Shown here piece by piece: positions 31,201 through 40,391 of a stretch of 64,000 nucleotides of DNA (position 1 is its first letter; each line of letters starts with the position of its first letter). The position numbers and the translations under genes were made by a program. Source of the stretch: Tritrichomonas musculus (Eukaryota > Parabasalia > Tritrichomonadida > Tritrichomonadidae); assembly GCA_039105265.1 (NCBI GenBank), contig JAPFFF010000002.1, positions 1,178,001 through 1,242,000 of the forward strand. The letters are read 5' to 3'. The notes under the pieces were generated by a model. The model searched no databases. It saw only the letters and a list, made by a program, of their open reading frames with translations, and was not told the origin of the DNA.

Positions 31201-33208
31201 TGATCCAAATGCCGAATACTCTATACAGAATCCCATTAACAAATTCAAACCAAACCTCGATTGGTGGCGATTCAAATGCGAGAACTACTATAACCAGGAT
31301 GTCAAATATAATCAATCTCATAAGGACAAGCCCAGGAACCTCGATAAATGTGTTTGTGAGGAGCAATTCGATAAGTTCATGGAGATGTACAACAATCCAG
31401 ATACTGGCAAGTGCCATCTCTGTGGTGAGCACTTCACATGGACCAACAGACCAACTCTCGATAGAATCAATAATGATATCGGTCATGAACTCAGCAACTG
31501 TAAACTCGCTTGTGCGGAATGCAACAGACTTCGCAGTCGTGATGACCCCAATATAACCAAACTCCGAATTCAGCTGAAGAAGTACTGCAAGATGATGCAT
31601 CTCCCAACACTCATCAATGACGAACAGGAGTATTACAGCTTACGGAACAACATCACGGGTGGTCTATCCAATGTCATGCACCGAGTCAACATCAAGGGTC
31701 ATACCAAAATAAACCGCTTTAGATACAACGCCGTTGATCACAAGGTAATCTCATATGATACTCCACACACGATGACTCATATTGTTGGAGTCGATTTCAA
31801 CAGCTTATACCCATCTGCATTCAGTTCATCCAAACATGATGCCAATCCATATCACGGGGGAGTCATGTATATGCCAGGTTCCATGATGGAGCGATTCGAG
31901 GTGTACAAGGATGGTACCAAAAATATGAACACCTACAACTCATGCATGCATATCATCAACAGCCAGAAGCTCCGAAAGCATCCCAAATTCCTGTTCAAAG
32001 CGGAGGTCATGTTGAAATGCCCAATATCCAAAATCAACTACTTCATCAATTTCCCACCTGTATTTCGCAATTTCGATATCACCAATGATGAGGCCACAAT
32101 TGGTCCATATATGCACGACTACATGACTCACAACAAGCTCCCATCTGTTGACAAAACTGAACGGAAGCTGACCATGAGTGTTGATACAATGGGTACCTAT
32201 CAGACATTCTCGAACTACTACCTCTGGTTCCTCCTCGACCATGGACTTGTCATCGAGGATATCAAGAGTCTCACCACATACGAGGCTCATCGTGGATTCA
32301 ACCCATTTGTTAGTGAGTTCATGAAACGACGTCAGGATATCATCTCTGGATCCGAGCATGGCAATGAGAAGTTCTACAAGATCAGCATGAATGGCTCATA
32401 TGGGTACGATGGGATGAACACCGAGAAGTTCTCCAAAATCAAGATATGCTCACGCGATAAGACCTTCCAGAATATCATCTACGACAACTATGTCAGTGGC
32501 ACCAAATTGAGTGATGACAACTATCTGCTCCAGATGAACCCGAAGAGCTTCAAATGCACGACATGCCTTCAGGAATCATTCTGGACTCTAGATAATGCCA
32601 AATTCTGGTATCTCACATTCATATACGAGTTCATGTACAAGTGCCTTGATGTGGAGCGATTCCATTTCATAGAGGGGGACACTGATAGTGCATATTTTGC
32701 AGTTGCTGGTGATGATACCAAGGGGTCCGATCAAGAGTTCAAATACATCATCAAGAATAGGGCATTCTATGATGAGAACATATATAAGTTCATGCCGAAT
32801 CCCAATATAAATACAATCGCTGATGAGAAGAAAATATTGGGTCTCTGCATTGAGAAATATGGTGAGAATATGATAGCGTTGGCCCCTAAGTGCTACACCA
32901 TATTCAATAGTGGAGCTGTAACCAAGGCACTCAAACTCAAGGGGGTCTCCCTCAAGAAAAACCGTATTACAAGTGATGATTACAAGGACATCATCGACAA
33001 TGGTGGTGTGAAGGTTGGCAAAAATATCAATCTGCAGATGGTCATGCGCAACAAAATCCAGAGCAAAATCAGTGAGATGACGATGTCCAAGATCACGGTA
33101 AACAAGAATGCTCTCACCGGGACTCACACCAAAATGATTGTCCTCGCGAACCAATCCTGTGCCCCATTCATCCACGGACTCACATCAGGGGACTACACTA
33201 TGATTTGA
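28208..33208 (+). CDS. Protein-primed family B DNA polymerase with peptidase-like and HNH-like modules (element B)
   Basis: 1666 residues, the replicative polymerase of the element. One N-terminal repeat (about 1-80; A and D have three), then a duplicated DYMVEDPIDVLQHMNTQNRF segment (about 180-245). A cysteine-peptidase-like domain starts near 500 (DNLCWYRFLA) and runs into a zinc finger near 633 (CPKCGSYA...NHVKNC). Exonuclease motifs: YDFETVE about 704, FGFNSSRFD about 802, YNDNDVEMM about 950. An HNH-like module lies at about 1066-1110 (CHLCG, TLDRINNDIGH, CAECN). Palm motifs: DFNSLYPS about 1195, KISMNGSYGYDG about 1390, GDTDSAYF about 1489. Protein priming is inferred from the family. 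The gene looks whole. Confidence 0.95.
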   Translation: MSRITNKNFGAIPSGTVKSYIDIVNTEFGGNIPTNAKYISQLSKLVRFLNDNSFVARTGFDTKATLKASDVDTFFEQLRIEHLLDDNGYINRLDSNTDEPIDVLQLKLERAHQIQHNIAVAEDALQEAIQLIRDNNNEYPPILPPPTTHKMPIPYVKQPSYIKRLNDKLDSDYFSKFNRGDYMVEDPIDVLQHMNTQNRFHQQLRSERLAAVDKDYFKHFDRGDYMVEDPIDVLQHMNTQNRFHQRLDDERKVCSYFNKYYPEYLDRAEIQDILRDRTKVTKLAHIIDDNASIDGIPKDPENNEIFEYLSEFGHEFKSEHTDFLFVNTPEDYDKAVEAWQKYAKYADSDYSERTDIDTHEPIYIYYFNSISSLNTIYDGLQQVYKREVKPFKIYFQLSGVFETPSAENTNAFQYTAREINWNNYKSAIPIVVRDEQSLDIVRYYIESVLHSYETSSSGTKLILVGTISFTVSRMVKVSGPIKDLPPEIRNSKFIITDNADDNLCWYRFLAACLDDHLVDPESGYNTKNHTQAARKLLCEDHNIVYSTKPSQAAINLLNNYPGTSIESMKTSAEKHHLNVDIYEYLQDRKVYNLQDQWKYNEDNSFRKSALLYTQNRIIHIMYIRDAEKLTNIHICPKCGSYAHYGHHNMNRFKNHVKNCDGVFRKRFIPNREPLPYCPHILSNPVYEYCLAYGLDWKPNIYYITYDFETVEQPVDTSIGSSTTINSRLIPLSVSSCVKSQSGCTTKHFSLRDSSEFIIKWIEWLFEQSKQVYHDKVQYMKSFINQPVDNLKTIDRNLNVITVFGFNSSRFDSNLFKEYLNYSSAKRNMFWSVEPNSIIGTTSSLKQFILKSPKYDTKLRFIDAQSFVAGGTLRQFGVDFGGVENSSKGVFPYEAINTENYNEVLSQAEPFEYEAFYSYLNQKNPLTPDDYKLYLEDAKNYKTRWDYLLAYNDNDVEMMIKPIDNLIALNAQYNVDLISNLSLSKNASCIKYALAYKEFDPNAEYSIQNPINKFKPNLDWWRFKCENYYNQDVKYNQSHKDKPRNLDKCVCEEQFDKFMEMYNNPDTGKCHLCGEHFTWTNRPTLDRINNDIGHELSNCKLACAECNRLRSRDDPNITKLRIQLKKYCKMMHLPTLINDEQEYYSLRNNITGGLSNVMHRVNIKGHTKINRFRYNAVDHKVISYDTPHTMTHIVGVDFNSLYPSAFSSSKHDANPYHGGVMYMPGSMMERFEVYKDGTKNMNTYNSCMHIINSQKLRKHPKFLFKAEVMLKCPISKINYFINFPPVFRNFDITNDEATIGPYMHDYMTHNKLPSVDKTERKLTMSVDTMGTYQTFSNYYLWFLLDHGLVIEDIKSLTTYEAHRGFNPFVSEFMKRRQDIISGSEHGNEKFYKISMNGSYGYDGMNTEKFSKIKICSRDKTFQNIIYDNYVSGTKLSDDNYLLQMNPKSFKCTTCLQESFWTLDNAKFWYLTFIYEFMYKCLDVERFHFIEGDTDSAYFAVAGDDTKGSDQEFKYIIKNRAFYDENIYKFMPNPNINTIADEKKILGLCIEKYGENMIALAPKCYTIFNSGAVTKALKLKGVSLKKNRITSDDYKDIIDNGGVKVGKNINLQMVMRNKIQSKISEMTMSKITVNKNALTGTHTKMIVLANQSCAPFIHGLTSGDYTMI

Positions 33209-35417
33209 ATACGGCTAATGTGGATCCGTTGATGATACCAGTTATGATACCCACTGTCATACGATTTATTTTTGAGGTTATCGCGGTCTCACCAGTGAGT
33301 ATCTTCTGTTTATTATCAGCGTTATCGATGAATACCTCATCCCCAATGGAATAGCATGAGGAGTCCTCAACCTTAACCATGTAATCCCCATGAGTGGCGA
33401 ATGTGATACAACCATTGGCTTCATCGATTCTGACGCATATACCAACATACTCCTTCCAGGTACCAGTGGTCTTCACACTACATATGCAATCAGTGGTGTC
33501 AGCTTCAGTGCTAGGGACCCATTTCGAGTCCTCACGATGATATACCTTACCGGTCATATATACTGGGGCTCCAATGACGAAATCGGTGATGGTGTTAACC
33601 GATGACTCGATTGGGGAGTAGTGAGTGATGGTTGTGTTTGATTGTGCACCGTAAATAGCAGCCTTGAATGTTGCTAAATACCCTCGGGACATGATTTGTC
33701 TTGAATATAGTTGTCTAGCATTTAATAATTCCTGAGTAGTTGTCCAGGGATATCCACCTATTGGGAAGCTATATGTAAGTGGACTTGATGTTATATCATC
33801 AGTGCCTTCATAATATAGTGGGAATTTGAAATTGTCGAAATACACAGTCCTCTGATGTAATACTATTACTATGTTATGAGGATTTCCATCTGTATAACGG
33901 AATAACACCCTTATTTCACAACATAGTGCATATTCACTTACTATGTATTCCAGTTTAATCACATTATCTACAAGTTTTAGATAACGAATTGATATATCCG
34001 GGGACCCCTCCGCAATTGGACTGCAATCAATGGCACACCTTTTTATTAGCTGCTCATCTGTAACAGCACTCGACTTCAATGCATACTTCTCATCAGCCTG
34101 GGTACTAGTATAATATGGTGTCAAGTCAACTGGTGCTGGGATATCTGTTGTGAGTGCATACTTGGTCATATCTGGTAAGTCCTGGGTTTTTGCATAGGCA
34201 TTACCGTCTACATCACATGCATTCATAACACAAACTTTTGATCGAGTAATCTCCAATACAGTTATTTCATTGTATTTGATGGTCGCTGTATCACTGTTTG
34301 CATCAATATCAAAATCTAACCATCGCTCCTTCGAACTATCCAGTTGATTGCCAATGCTAAATATTCTCCTATTTCGAGAATGATTTGGTTTCATGACCAT
34401 GAGAGGTGCATCACTACTTGTCTGATTTGCTCCACCCAATGTCAGGATGTTGTTTGGGTCTTTGATATAAACCTCTCCACTGATATCAGTGAAATACTCT
34501 TTTGGTATATCTGTTGTGAGTGCATACTTGGTCATATCTGGTAAGTCCTGAGTCTTCGCGTATGGTTCCAATACAGTATTCAGTGTAGATCCATCAACCA
34601 AATCAGTGGGTATCTCAGGGATATCTGTTGTGAGTGCATACTTGGTCATATCTGGCAAGTCTTGGGTCTTCGCATATGGTTCCAATGCGGTACTCAGTGT
34701 AGATCCATTAACCAAATCTGTGGGTATCTCCGGGATATCTTCAGCGAGTGCATACTTGGTCATATCTGGCAAGTCCTGAGTCTTCACATACTTGGTCATA
34801 TCTGGCAAGTCTTGGGTCTTCGCATATGGTTCCAAAGCTGTAGTCAATACAGATCCATTAACCAAATCAGTGGGTATCTCAGGGATATCTTCAGCGAGTG
34901 CATACTCACTTAAGTTCGCAAGCTTCGCATACTCGGACATATCTGGTAAGTCCTGGGTCTTAGCATATGGTTCCAAAGCTGTACTCAATGAATCACTCGT
35001 AACGATGTTCTCAGGGACCTCAGGTATTTCAGTAGATAGTGCACAGTTTTTGACGATGTAATCACGTAATTCCCCAATGGCATTCTCCACATCTGCACTA
35101 CTGGCATACGATTGCAAGTCCTTAGATAGCGCATACTTCAGCATCTCCGTATTGAAATCCTCGGTTTTCACATAGTCGAATAGCTGGGTTTGCAAAGCAT
35201 ATGACTCAAGGTCCTTGGCTAAGGCATATTTTTCGAGATGCTCACCAACTGTACTCGTAATGAGTTCCTTGATTTGCTCCTGGTTGGGACCAGTTATATT
35301 TGAGCCATTGGACCCATTGGCATGGCACATACATTCATACCTTTTGATGTATTCAATCAGTAACTCGTCGATAGTGGCCGCTTTTATTGAAAATCCACTC
35401 TGTTCTATACTGAACAT
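33198..35417 (-). CDS. Fibre-like virion protein with DLPDM repeats (element B)
   Basis: 739 residues, overlapping the polymerase end by 11 bases tail to tail. The N-terminal approximately 100 residues and C-terminal approximately 250 residues match A. Between them lie about nine repeats of the YAKTQDLPDMTKYALTTDIP type joined by EIPTDLVDGSTL-like linkers, interrupted once by an approximately 95-residue beta-rich insert (NILTLGGANQ, MVMKPNHSRNRRIFSIG) absent from A. The end domain contains GAPVYMTGKVYH and IGDEVFIDNADNK. Such repeats are typical of trimeric tail fibres. The repeat number differs between A and B, as expected for a host-contact protein. Confidence 0.8.
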   Translation of the reverse strand: MFSIEQSGFSIKAATIDELLIEYIKRYECMCHANGSNGSNITGPNQEQIKELITSTVGEHLEKYALAKDLESYALQTQLFDYVKTEDFNTEMLKYALSKDLQSYASSADVENAIGELRDYIVKNCALSTEIPEVPENIVTSDSLSTALEPYAKTQDLPDMSEYAKLANLSEYALAEDIPEIPTDLVNGSVLTTALEPYAKTQDLPDMTKYVKTQDLPDMTKYALAEDIPEIPTDLVNGSTLSTALEPYAKTQDLPDMTKYALTTDIPEIPTDLVDGSTLNTVLEPYAKTQDLPDMTKYALTTDIPKEYFTDISGEVYIKDPNNILTLGGANQTSSDAPLMVMKPNHSRNRRIFSIGNQLDSSKERWLDFDIDANSDTATIKYNEITVLEITRSKVCVMNACDVDGNAYAKTQDLPDMTKYALTTDIPAPVDLTPYYTSTQADEKYALKSSAVTDEQLIKRCAIDCSPIAEGSPDISIRYLKLVDNVIKLEYIVSEYALCCEIRVLFRYTDGNPHNIVIVLHQRTVYFDNFKFPLYYEGTDDITSSPLTYSFPIGGYPWTTTQELLNARQLYSRQIMSRGYLATFKAAIYGAQSNTTITHYSPIESSVNTITDFVIGAPVYMTGKVYHREDSKWVPSTEADTTDCICSVKTTGTWKEYVGICVRIDEANGCITFATHGDYMVKVEDSSCYSIGDEVFIDNADNKQKILTGETAITSKINRMTVGIITGIINGSTLAVFKS

Positions 35418-35563
35418 TTCCTATACAATAAAGGTGTGATTACCGGTATACCCATCGGACCCCCTTTCGAGGAGGATGGTGAATCGGAATCCCAAGCTGA
35501 TGTCCAAAGAGATGCCAATTGCGAGTATGCAAATAATGACATTTTTTTACACCTAAAGTACTC

Positions 35564-37123
35564 ATGAGCTATAAATCTCCGAAGCGTCCAAATACTAAAA
35601 AGCAACCACCACCACCAGCAGCAGCACCACCAGAAGTGGCTAGCGATGATGATGATGATGATAATGTCCAAGCACCGGGTGCTGATGATAACAACAACAA
35701 TAGACTAGCACGATATACATATATTAGGACACCTGTTAAACCCGTCGGTAAACCTGATATAAAATTCAACCAACAAATACAGAACTCGCCATTCAAACCA
35801 ATATCCAGATTCAATGCAGATAATGCATATGAATATGTTATGCAAGAGGTTGAACCACCAAGTGCTACCGTAGGTAGACGCAATGGCAAAGACTATGAGA
35901 ATGTCAAAGGTCGTTTAGGCCAATTCGGCAATCTCTCACTCACAGGCGATTCATCAACCTTCAAGAGGAACTTCCTAGATATGATTATAAATGGCAATTA
36001 CCGGGTTAAGTACATTCCATCAGCTGCAGCACGTGATACCGCAAAGGAGTATTGTTTGAACCACCTCGATGAAACTGGAGTTCCCAAGTACAGATTATTA
36101 CCAACCAATTCCAACGACCCATTAGGAAATCGTATTACAGACCTCAATGGTGACAAGGTTGATGATATCGTATTGGTTGACAAACGCGGCATTCCAGCTA
36201 TTGTCAACGGATACAAATTAGTTCATGCATCACCCTATAAGAAGGCCTGGAAAACCATTTGTGATACAAAGGCTAAGCGTCAAGCAAAACCATTCAATGT
36301 ATGGCTCAAGGAGCAATTCGATAAGGATATTACCAAGGTTGATTGGGAGCGTGGTGAATATAAATTGACTAAATCCCCAGCCTTGACTGCTCTAGAAAAG
36401 GCATATGGTGAATCCGGTATTGGAAAGGCACGTATGAGCAAGCGCTTATCACCTAACAGCTATTGGGCATCCCTGTTCTCGCATATATGGAATGTATTCT
36501 GGGGCCAGGATAAACTTCAAGATTGGATCGAACTCAAGAAGTTGACCAATTTCCTAACCGTATGCAACGCCATATACATTTACTACTTTGACCTCCCTGC
36601 GAAAAATGCTATAGAGCAAAAGCATAGTGGCAAGTCATTCAACTACCCAAGCTGGTCCAATTGGAAGAGCACTCATAAGTCAGAGTATATGCAGATAGTT
36701 GGTCCCTCGTTCGAGCAATGGATTAAACTCATTGACCAAGTAGCTGACCGCAAAACTGGTGCTCTAAAGGATGCACCAATACCTGATGAAATTCTCGAAA
36801 TGCTAGATCAGATTGAACAAATAGTATTTCTATGGGGATTTAATACTGCTTTTGAAGAGGGAACCGAACCTCAAACTGATGAGCAAGGCAAGCCAACACC
36901 TTCAGCATTTGAAAATCTACTTATTTACGTAAATACCAGTTCTCCAATCGCGGTGAAGGAAGTTCGTGATTCATTTATTGACAACATCAACCAGTTGATT
37001 GACTATGAATTCTATGGAGCGAAAAGCGGATACCTTGAGATGAAATCCAAAAATAAGGAGGCTAGGGATGCTCGGAAAGCGGGTGCAAGTCGATTTGAAA
37101 TCGTATATGGTGGTCGACAATAG
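35564..37123 (+). CDS. Capsid-associated protein with D-x-N-x-D motif (element B)
   Basis: 519 residues. The N-terminus is proline-rich (QPPPPAAAPPE) then aspartate-rich. The conserved part has RTPVKPVGKP, GKDYENVKGRLGQFGNLSLT, FKRNFLDMIINGNYRVKYIP, DLNGDKVDDIVLVDKRGIPA (about 205-225), VNGYKLVHASPYKKAWK, and a long helical C-terminal half with KRLSPNSYWASLFSHIWN. A distant homolog lies in element C at 57595. The D-x-N-x-D loop could bind calcium. Conservation in two lineages beside capsid genes suggests a virion protein (PX/PY-type), but its role is unknown. This gene family is the insertion target of both A and B. Confidence 0.75.
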   Translation: MSYKSPKRPNTKKQPPPPAAAPPEVASDDDDDDNVQAPGADDNNNNRLARYTYIRTPVKPVGKPDIKFNQQIQNSPFKPISRFNADNAYEYVMQEVEPPSATVGRRNGKDYENVKGRLGQFGNLSLTGDSSTFKRNFLDMIINGNYRVKYIPSAAARDTAKEYCLNHLDETGVPKYRLLPTNSNDPLGNRITDLNGDKVDDIVLVDKRGIPAIVNGYKLVHASPYKKAWKTICDTKAKRQAKPFNVWLKEQFDKDITKVDWERGEYKLTKSPALTALEKAYGESGIGKARMSKRLSPNSYWASLFSHIWNVFWGQDKLQDWIELKKLTNFLTVCNAIYIYYFDLPAKNAIEQKHSGKSFNYPSWSNWKSTHKSEYMQIVGPSFEQWIKLIDQVADRKTGALKDAPIPDEILEMLDQIEQIVFLWGFNTAFEEGTEPQTDEQGKPTPSAFENLLIYVNTSSPIAVKEVRDSFIDNINQLIDYEFYGAKSGYLEMKSKNKEARDARKAGASRFEIVYGGRQ

Positions 37124-37130
37124 GCATATA

Positions 37131-38696
37131 CTATTGCTTGAATCGGTCAAAGAAATTCTCACGCTTTTGGCTGGGTTTGGATATTATTTTTGCATTGCGT
37201 TTATGCCTACGAGGTGGTTGGGGTTCAGGTTCACTTGTGGTCGGTAGTGGAGTTGCTTCTGGATCCCTCTCTTCCTCATATTGCGAACTCAGTTCCTGCT
37301 CACTATATTCATCACTGCGCTCAGGAGGCATTTCATACTCAAATGTGGTGTCCATGGTATTACCCTTGAATTGGGGTGTGAATTTCTCCCGATATGGTTT
37401 AAATGATTTACCGAATTTCACCGAACTGGAATGCTTTGGAACTGATACCCTAGATGATACCCTAGATGAACGCTTAGGTGTTCTAGTATTGGAGTTGTCT
37501 TGAGATTCATATGAGTACTGTTCCTGATCGCGAGTTCTATCTCTAAGCCCTCCACGATGTCTATGTGAGCCACTCAGCGAGCTACTCGAAGAGCCTCTCT
37601 GCGAATCTACTCTGAGAGCTACTCGGGGATCTACTTCAACATCCGCATTTGAGGAATCATCACTGGAATACTCATCCCCAGAGATGTTGAGAGCCTGTGC
37701 TGGATGTCCCTGTGAGTGCCTCTGCGATTGCTTCAGCGATTGCTGCTGCTTACGTCGTATATCAGTCATTGCGCGTTTCCCAACTCGATATTCTTGTAAT
37801 GAACCATTTGTTTTTCGAACAACAACGGATTTCGTCCCTGGTCTCTTATCGGTGGACATATATACCCCATTTGGACTGACCTTTGGCTGATTTCGCACCT
37901 CATTATCCCTATATTCAGCTTCACGTGGGTCATATGGATTTTGCTCATGATCGCTACTCTCACTAGCTTCATCACTCCTATCACTCCTAACCTCATCCCC
38001 GGAGGGGCTGAGAGCTCGCGCATCATCACTGCTGTACTCATTGGATATAAGCTTTTTCCGAGGGTGATATGTTGTGTGCTTGTGATACCAATCCTTAGTC
38101 CTCCGCTTGAATGGGGAAGTCTCGTCATTGACCATAATCCTTTTACGAGGTGGGGTTCTACCAAAAACCGCATCACTTGTGAATGAAAATTGTATGGGTT
38201 TTGGACCACTATCTGGCTGAGCTGTCTGATTCACCTGGAATAGCGGAAGTTGTTCAAAGCAATATATGGCTGGTAACAGTAATGGGTTTGAATAAACCGA
38301 TATATCGAACCCTATAGGGTGATCACCAGGTGACTTAGTTGTGTTTGCAAGAACTGTATCCTTGAAATATTTTCTGGGGTAGGCTATATATGAATTTGCT
38401 CTGAGTCTATTATTGGGTCCCTGAACTAGGATCATGCAATAATCATTCACCGATGCCACAAATTTGGATCTCCAGATGTATGTAGGGACCTCTTCATACG
38501 AATTCATTGTGAATGTAGCTCCGACTTTATCAATCGTATAGTCATGAACGACTGGTGGTGGAACTAAATCACGTGGGAAATATAATTTGGTAACCTTATC
38601 AACATCGAGGTATACAGCTGATAAGTATTTTGAGTACGGCAATTCGCGATATTGACCTGGTTTCAACGTATAAACATCAAGGTATTCATCCTGCAT
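37131..38696 (-). CDS. Beta-rich N-terminal, serine/arginine-rich tail protein (element B)
   Basis: 521 residues. Residues 1-185 look like a folded beta domain (LDVYTLKPGQYRELPYSK, YIWRSKFVASVNDYCMILV, YPRKYFKDTVLA). The rest is low-complexity and charged: a PPRKRIMVN segment, RSDEASESSDHEQNPYD, glutamine/serine-rich and finally KRNAKIISKPSQ. The conserved VSPNGVYMSTDKRPGTKSVV lies about residue 270. The fold of the N-terminus could be a single jelly roll. A short hairpin repeat (37997-38022) encodes RALSPSG. The start follows TTTATTTTTGGGTAA. Confidence 0.7.
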   Translation of the reverse strand: MQDEYLDVYTLKPGQYRELPYSKYLSAVYLDVDKVTKLYFPRDLVPPPVVHDYTIDKVGATFTMNSYEEVPTYIWRSKFVASVNDYCMILVQGPNNRLRANSYIAYPRKYFKDTVLANTTKSPGDHPIGFDISVYSNPLLLPAIYCFEQLPLFQVNQTAQPDSGPKPIQFSFTSDAVFGRTPPRKRIMVNDETSPFKRRTKDWYHKHTTYHPRKKLISNEYSSDDARALSPSGDEVRSDRSDEASESSDHEQNPYDPREAEYRDNEVRNQPKVSPNGVYMSTDKRPGTKSVVVRKTNGSLQEYRVGKRAMTDIRRKQQQSLKQSQRHSQGHPAQALNISGDEYSSDDSSNADVEVDPRVALRVDSQRGSSSSSLSGSHRHRGGLRDRTRDQEQYSYESQDNSNTRTPKRSSRVSSRVSVPKHSSSVKFGKSFKPYREKFTPQFKGNTMDTTFEYEMPPERSDEYSEQELSSQYEEERDPEATPLPTTSEPEPQPPRRHKRNAKIISKPSQKRENFFDRFKQ

Positions 38697-38734
38697 TTAC
38701 CCAAAAATAAACTCCTATATGGGCCATACTGTGG

Positions 38735-39067
38735 TCAATAGATTAGCAAGCACGATAGCACGAATGCATCGGGTTTTATCTCATTACCATACAGGTCTGT
38801 GAACCATATTTTGAAATCCCGCTTGGTCCTATTGAGCATCTCATATTTGCGATACTTGGTTTGCCGTCTGTTGGCTAGCATTATGAAGTGGTCACAGTAT
38901 GGGTCGAATTCAACAATATCCGAGTGTACCATCAAATCGCCGATGATGGTCTTATTCACGATAGCCCCCACATACTGCACTACGATGTACTTCTTATTGC
39001 GACTATATATGAAATCCTCGGGTAGCTTAAACTCGGTGGTCTGCGTATGGAAATAGCGCTTTGGCAT
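38735..39067 (-). CDS. Small beta protein, candidate penton/minor capsid component (element B)
   Basis: 110 residues, ending in KIWFTDLYGNEIKPDAFVLS. The same signature, KVWFTDAEGHEIKPDNFTLF, ends the element C protein at 62147. The rest fits beta strands (KYIVVQYVGAI, LMVHSDIVEFDP). The ending resembles that of many Polinton and PLV minor capsid proteins as I remember them, which supports a virion role; it is short for a full penton. It lies three bases upstream of the integrase end. Confidence 0.65.
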   Translation of the reverse strand: MPKRYFHTQTTEFKLPEDFIYSRNKKYIVVQYVGAIVNKTIIGDLMVHSDIVEFDPYCDHFIMLANRRQTKYRKYEMLNRTKRDFKIWFTDLYGNEIKPDAFVLSCLLIY

Positions 39068-39070
39068 TTA

Positions 39071-40303
39071 TTAGACAGCAAAGTACTGCTTATAGGCTTC
39101 ACCTAGTGATCCATAATCTAGTGCCACGAGTCGGGTGTACATGATGGGGACAGTTATGGTAGCTCGCTCATCATCCGTCATAGGCTTTCGACCAGTTTTG
39201 GTTTTGGTACCATTAGTGTCATCCCTGGTATACGGTACATATTGCTTATCATCATTCAACTGGAATCTACGATATGGGTTCAGCAGTTTGCATTCGACGT
39301 TCCCATTATGGTATCTTATGAATTCGGCAATCTCATTGAACACACGCCTCTGCTTCTCATGCTTCTTCACAGTTTTGGATGTATCGTAATGGACCAATAT
39401 GATATTGCCCTTGCGATAGCTCAGCAGTCCATCCATTTGCATACTATTTTTGACTCGCCGTAGCTTCCGTTGGCAATCCCTGATGTATCTCCATTCCAAA
39501 TCTGGGTTGTGCTGCATTTGATTGGGTGTGTAGTATATCCACTTAGGCTCCCTTGCTAGATACGGGTCATATTGGATTCCATCATCTCGGTAATTGGGAT
39601 TGGGCATTCGTAGAGACCGATGTGGTGTGTTGTTATAGAAGTGGACCATCTGTTGCATCAGGAATGGGTCTCCAATCCTACGATTATCTAGACCGAATGC
39701 ATTGCGGAGTGTCCTAATGGTTGCATCAACGATTTTGTGAGCGTTGCTGTGTTTGGATTTATCGACAATCACTGCATTACCGTCAATCAACACATTTTTG
39801 GTACCTGCATATGCATTTTTGTCTGGACTTCCGTAGGGGATTATATCAAGCACTTTGAGTAGGTTATTCTCACCATCGCATTTGATGGTATTGAATTTGA
39901 AGTCATCATATTTATCGAGAATGATTTTGGCATATGCAGCCTTGATGGTATCAGCTAGTCTGTCCTTAAGTGGTTCCACGATTAGGTACCGCGTGTTGAC
40001 ATTCACCATGATGAGGTAAATGGTTTCATGGGATACCAATGACTGGATTCCATTAGCCCTTGTAGCGTACTTCACAAACATCAAATCGACTTCCCAGCAT
40101 CCGGGTTCCAATGAGAAATCGGGTTTTGAATAGGAATTGCATGATTTCAATTTGAAGTCCTTCACGAATGGCTCATGATGAGTTTCTGGGTTGATGATGA
40201 ACTGCGATGGGTCCAGTTTCGATATCTTGGATTTGAATGGGTACTTGAGCAGCGAATTGTACTCCTTATCGAATAGCTTGAATGATTTCCTGTTGTCAGA
40301 CAT
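39071..40303 (-). CDS. rve-family (retroviral-type) integrase (element B)
   Basis: 410 residues. The catalytic core spans about 65-235: the first acidic residue in CWEVDLMFVKY (D73), the second in IKCDGENN (D143), then KHSNAHKIVDATIRTLRNAFG (about 184-204), the typical third motif of Polinton integrases. FYNNTPHRSL (about 225) is the conserved segment that follows. The C-terminal 150 residues are basic with a small beta domain (RKGNIILVHYDTSK), as in target-binding domains. It joins the element ends to DNA, giving the 6-bp duplications seen here. The start follows CTATTTTTGCCCATTAA. Confidence 0.93.
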   Translation of the reverse strand: MSDNRKSFKLFDKEYNSLLKYPFKSKISKLDPSQFIINPETHHEPFVKDFKLKSCNSYSKPDFSLEPGCWEVDLMFVKYATRANGIQSLVSHETIYLIMVNVNTRYLIVEPLKDRLADTIKAAYAKIILDKYDDFKFNTIKCDGENNLLKVLDIIPYGSPDKNAYAGTKNVLIDGNAVIVDKSKHSNAHKIVDATIRTLRNAFGLDNRRIGDPFLMQQMVHFYNNTPHRSLRMPNPNYRDDGIQYDPYLAREPKWIYYTPNQMQHNPDLEWRYIRDCQRKLRRVKNSMQMDGLLSYRKGNIILVHYDTSKTVKKHEKQRRVFNEIAEFIRYHNGNVECKLLNPYRRFQLNDDKQYVPYTRDDTNGTKTKTGRKPMTDDERATITVPIMYTRLVALDYGSLGEAYKQYFAV

Positions 40304-40334
40304 TTAATGGGCAAAAATAGTGGTTCCAATAGGT

Positions 40335-40375
40335 CTACGGGATTTATGCGCAAGCTCTAAGCTCCAAAGGAGATT
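40335..40375. repeat. Hairpin repeat upstream of the integrase gene of B
   Basis: GGGATTTATGCGCAAGCTC followed by TAAGCTCC-AAA-GGAGATTCC is the same sequence as in the A intergenic cluster at 22432-22465. It lies between the integrase start and the end of the 77-residue gene. Confidence 0.75.
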
Positions 40376-40391
40376 CCGGTTGACCCCATAT

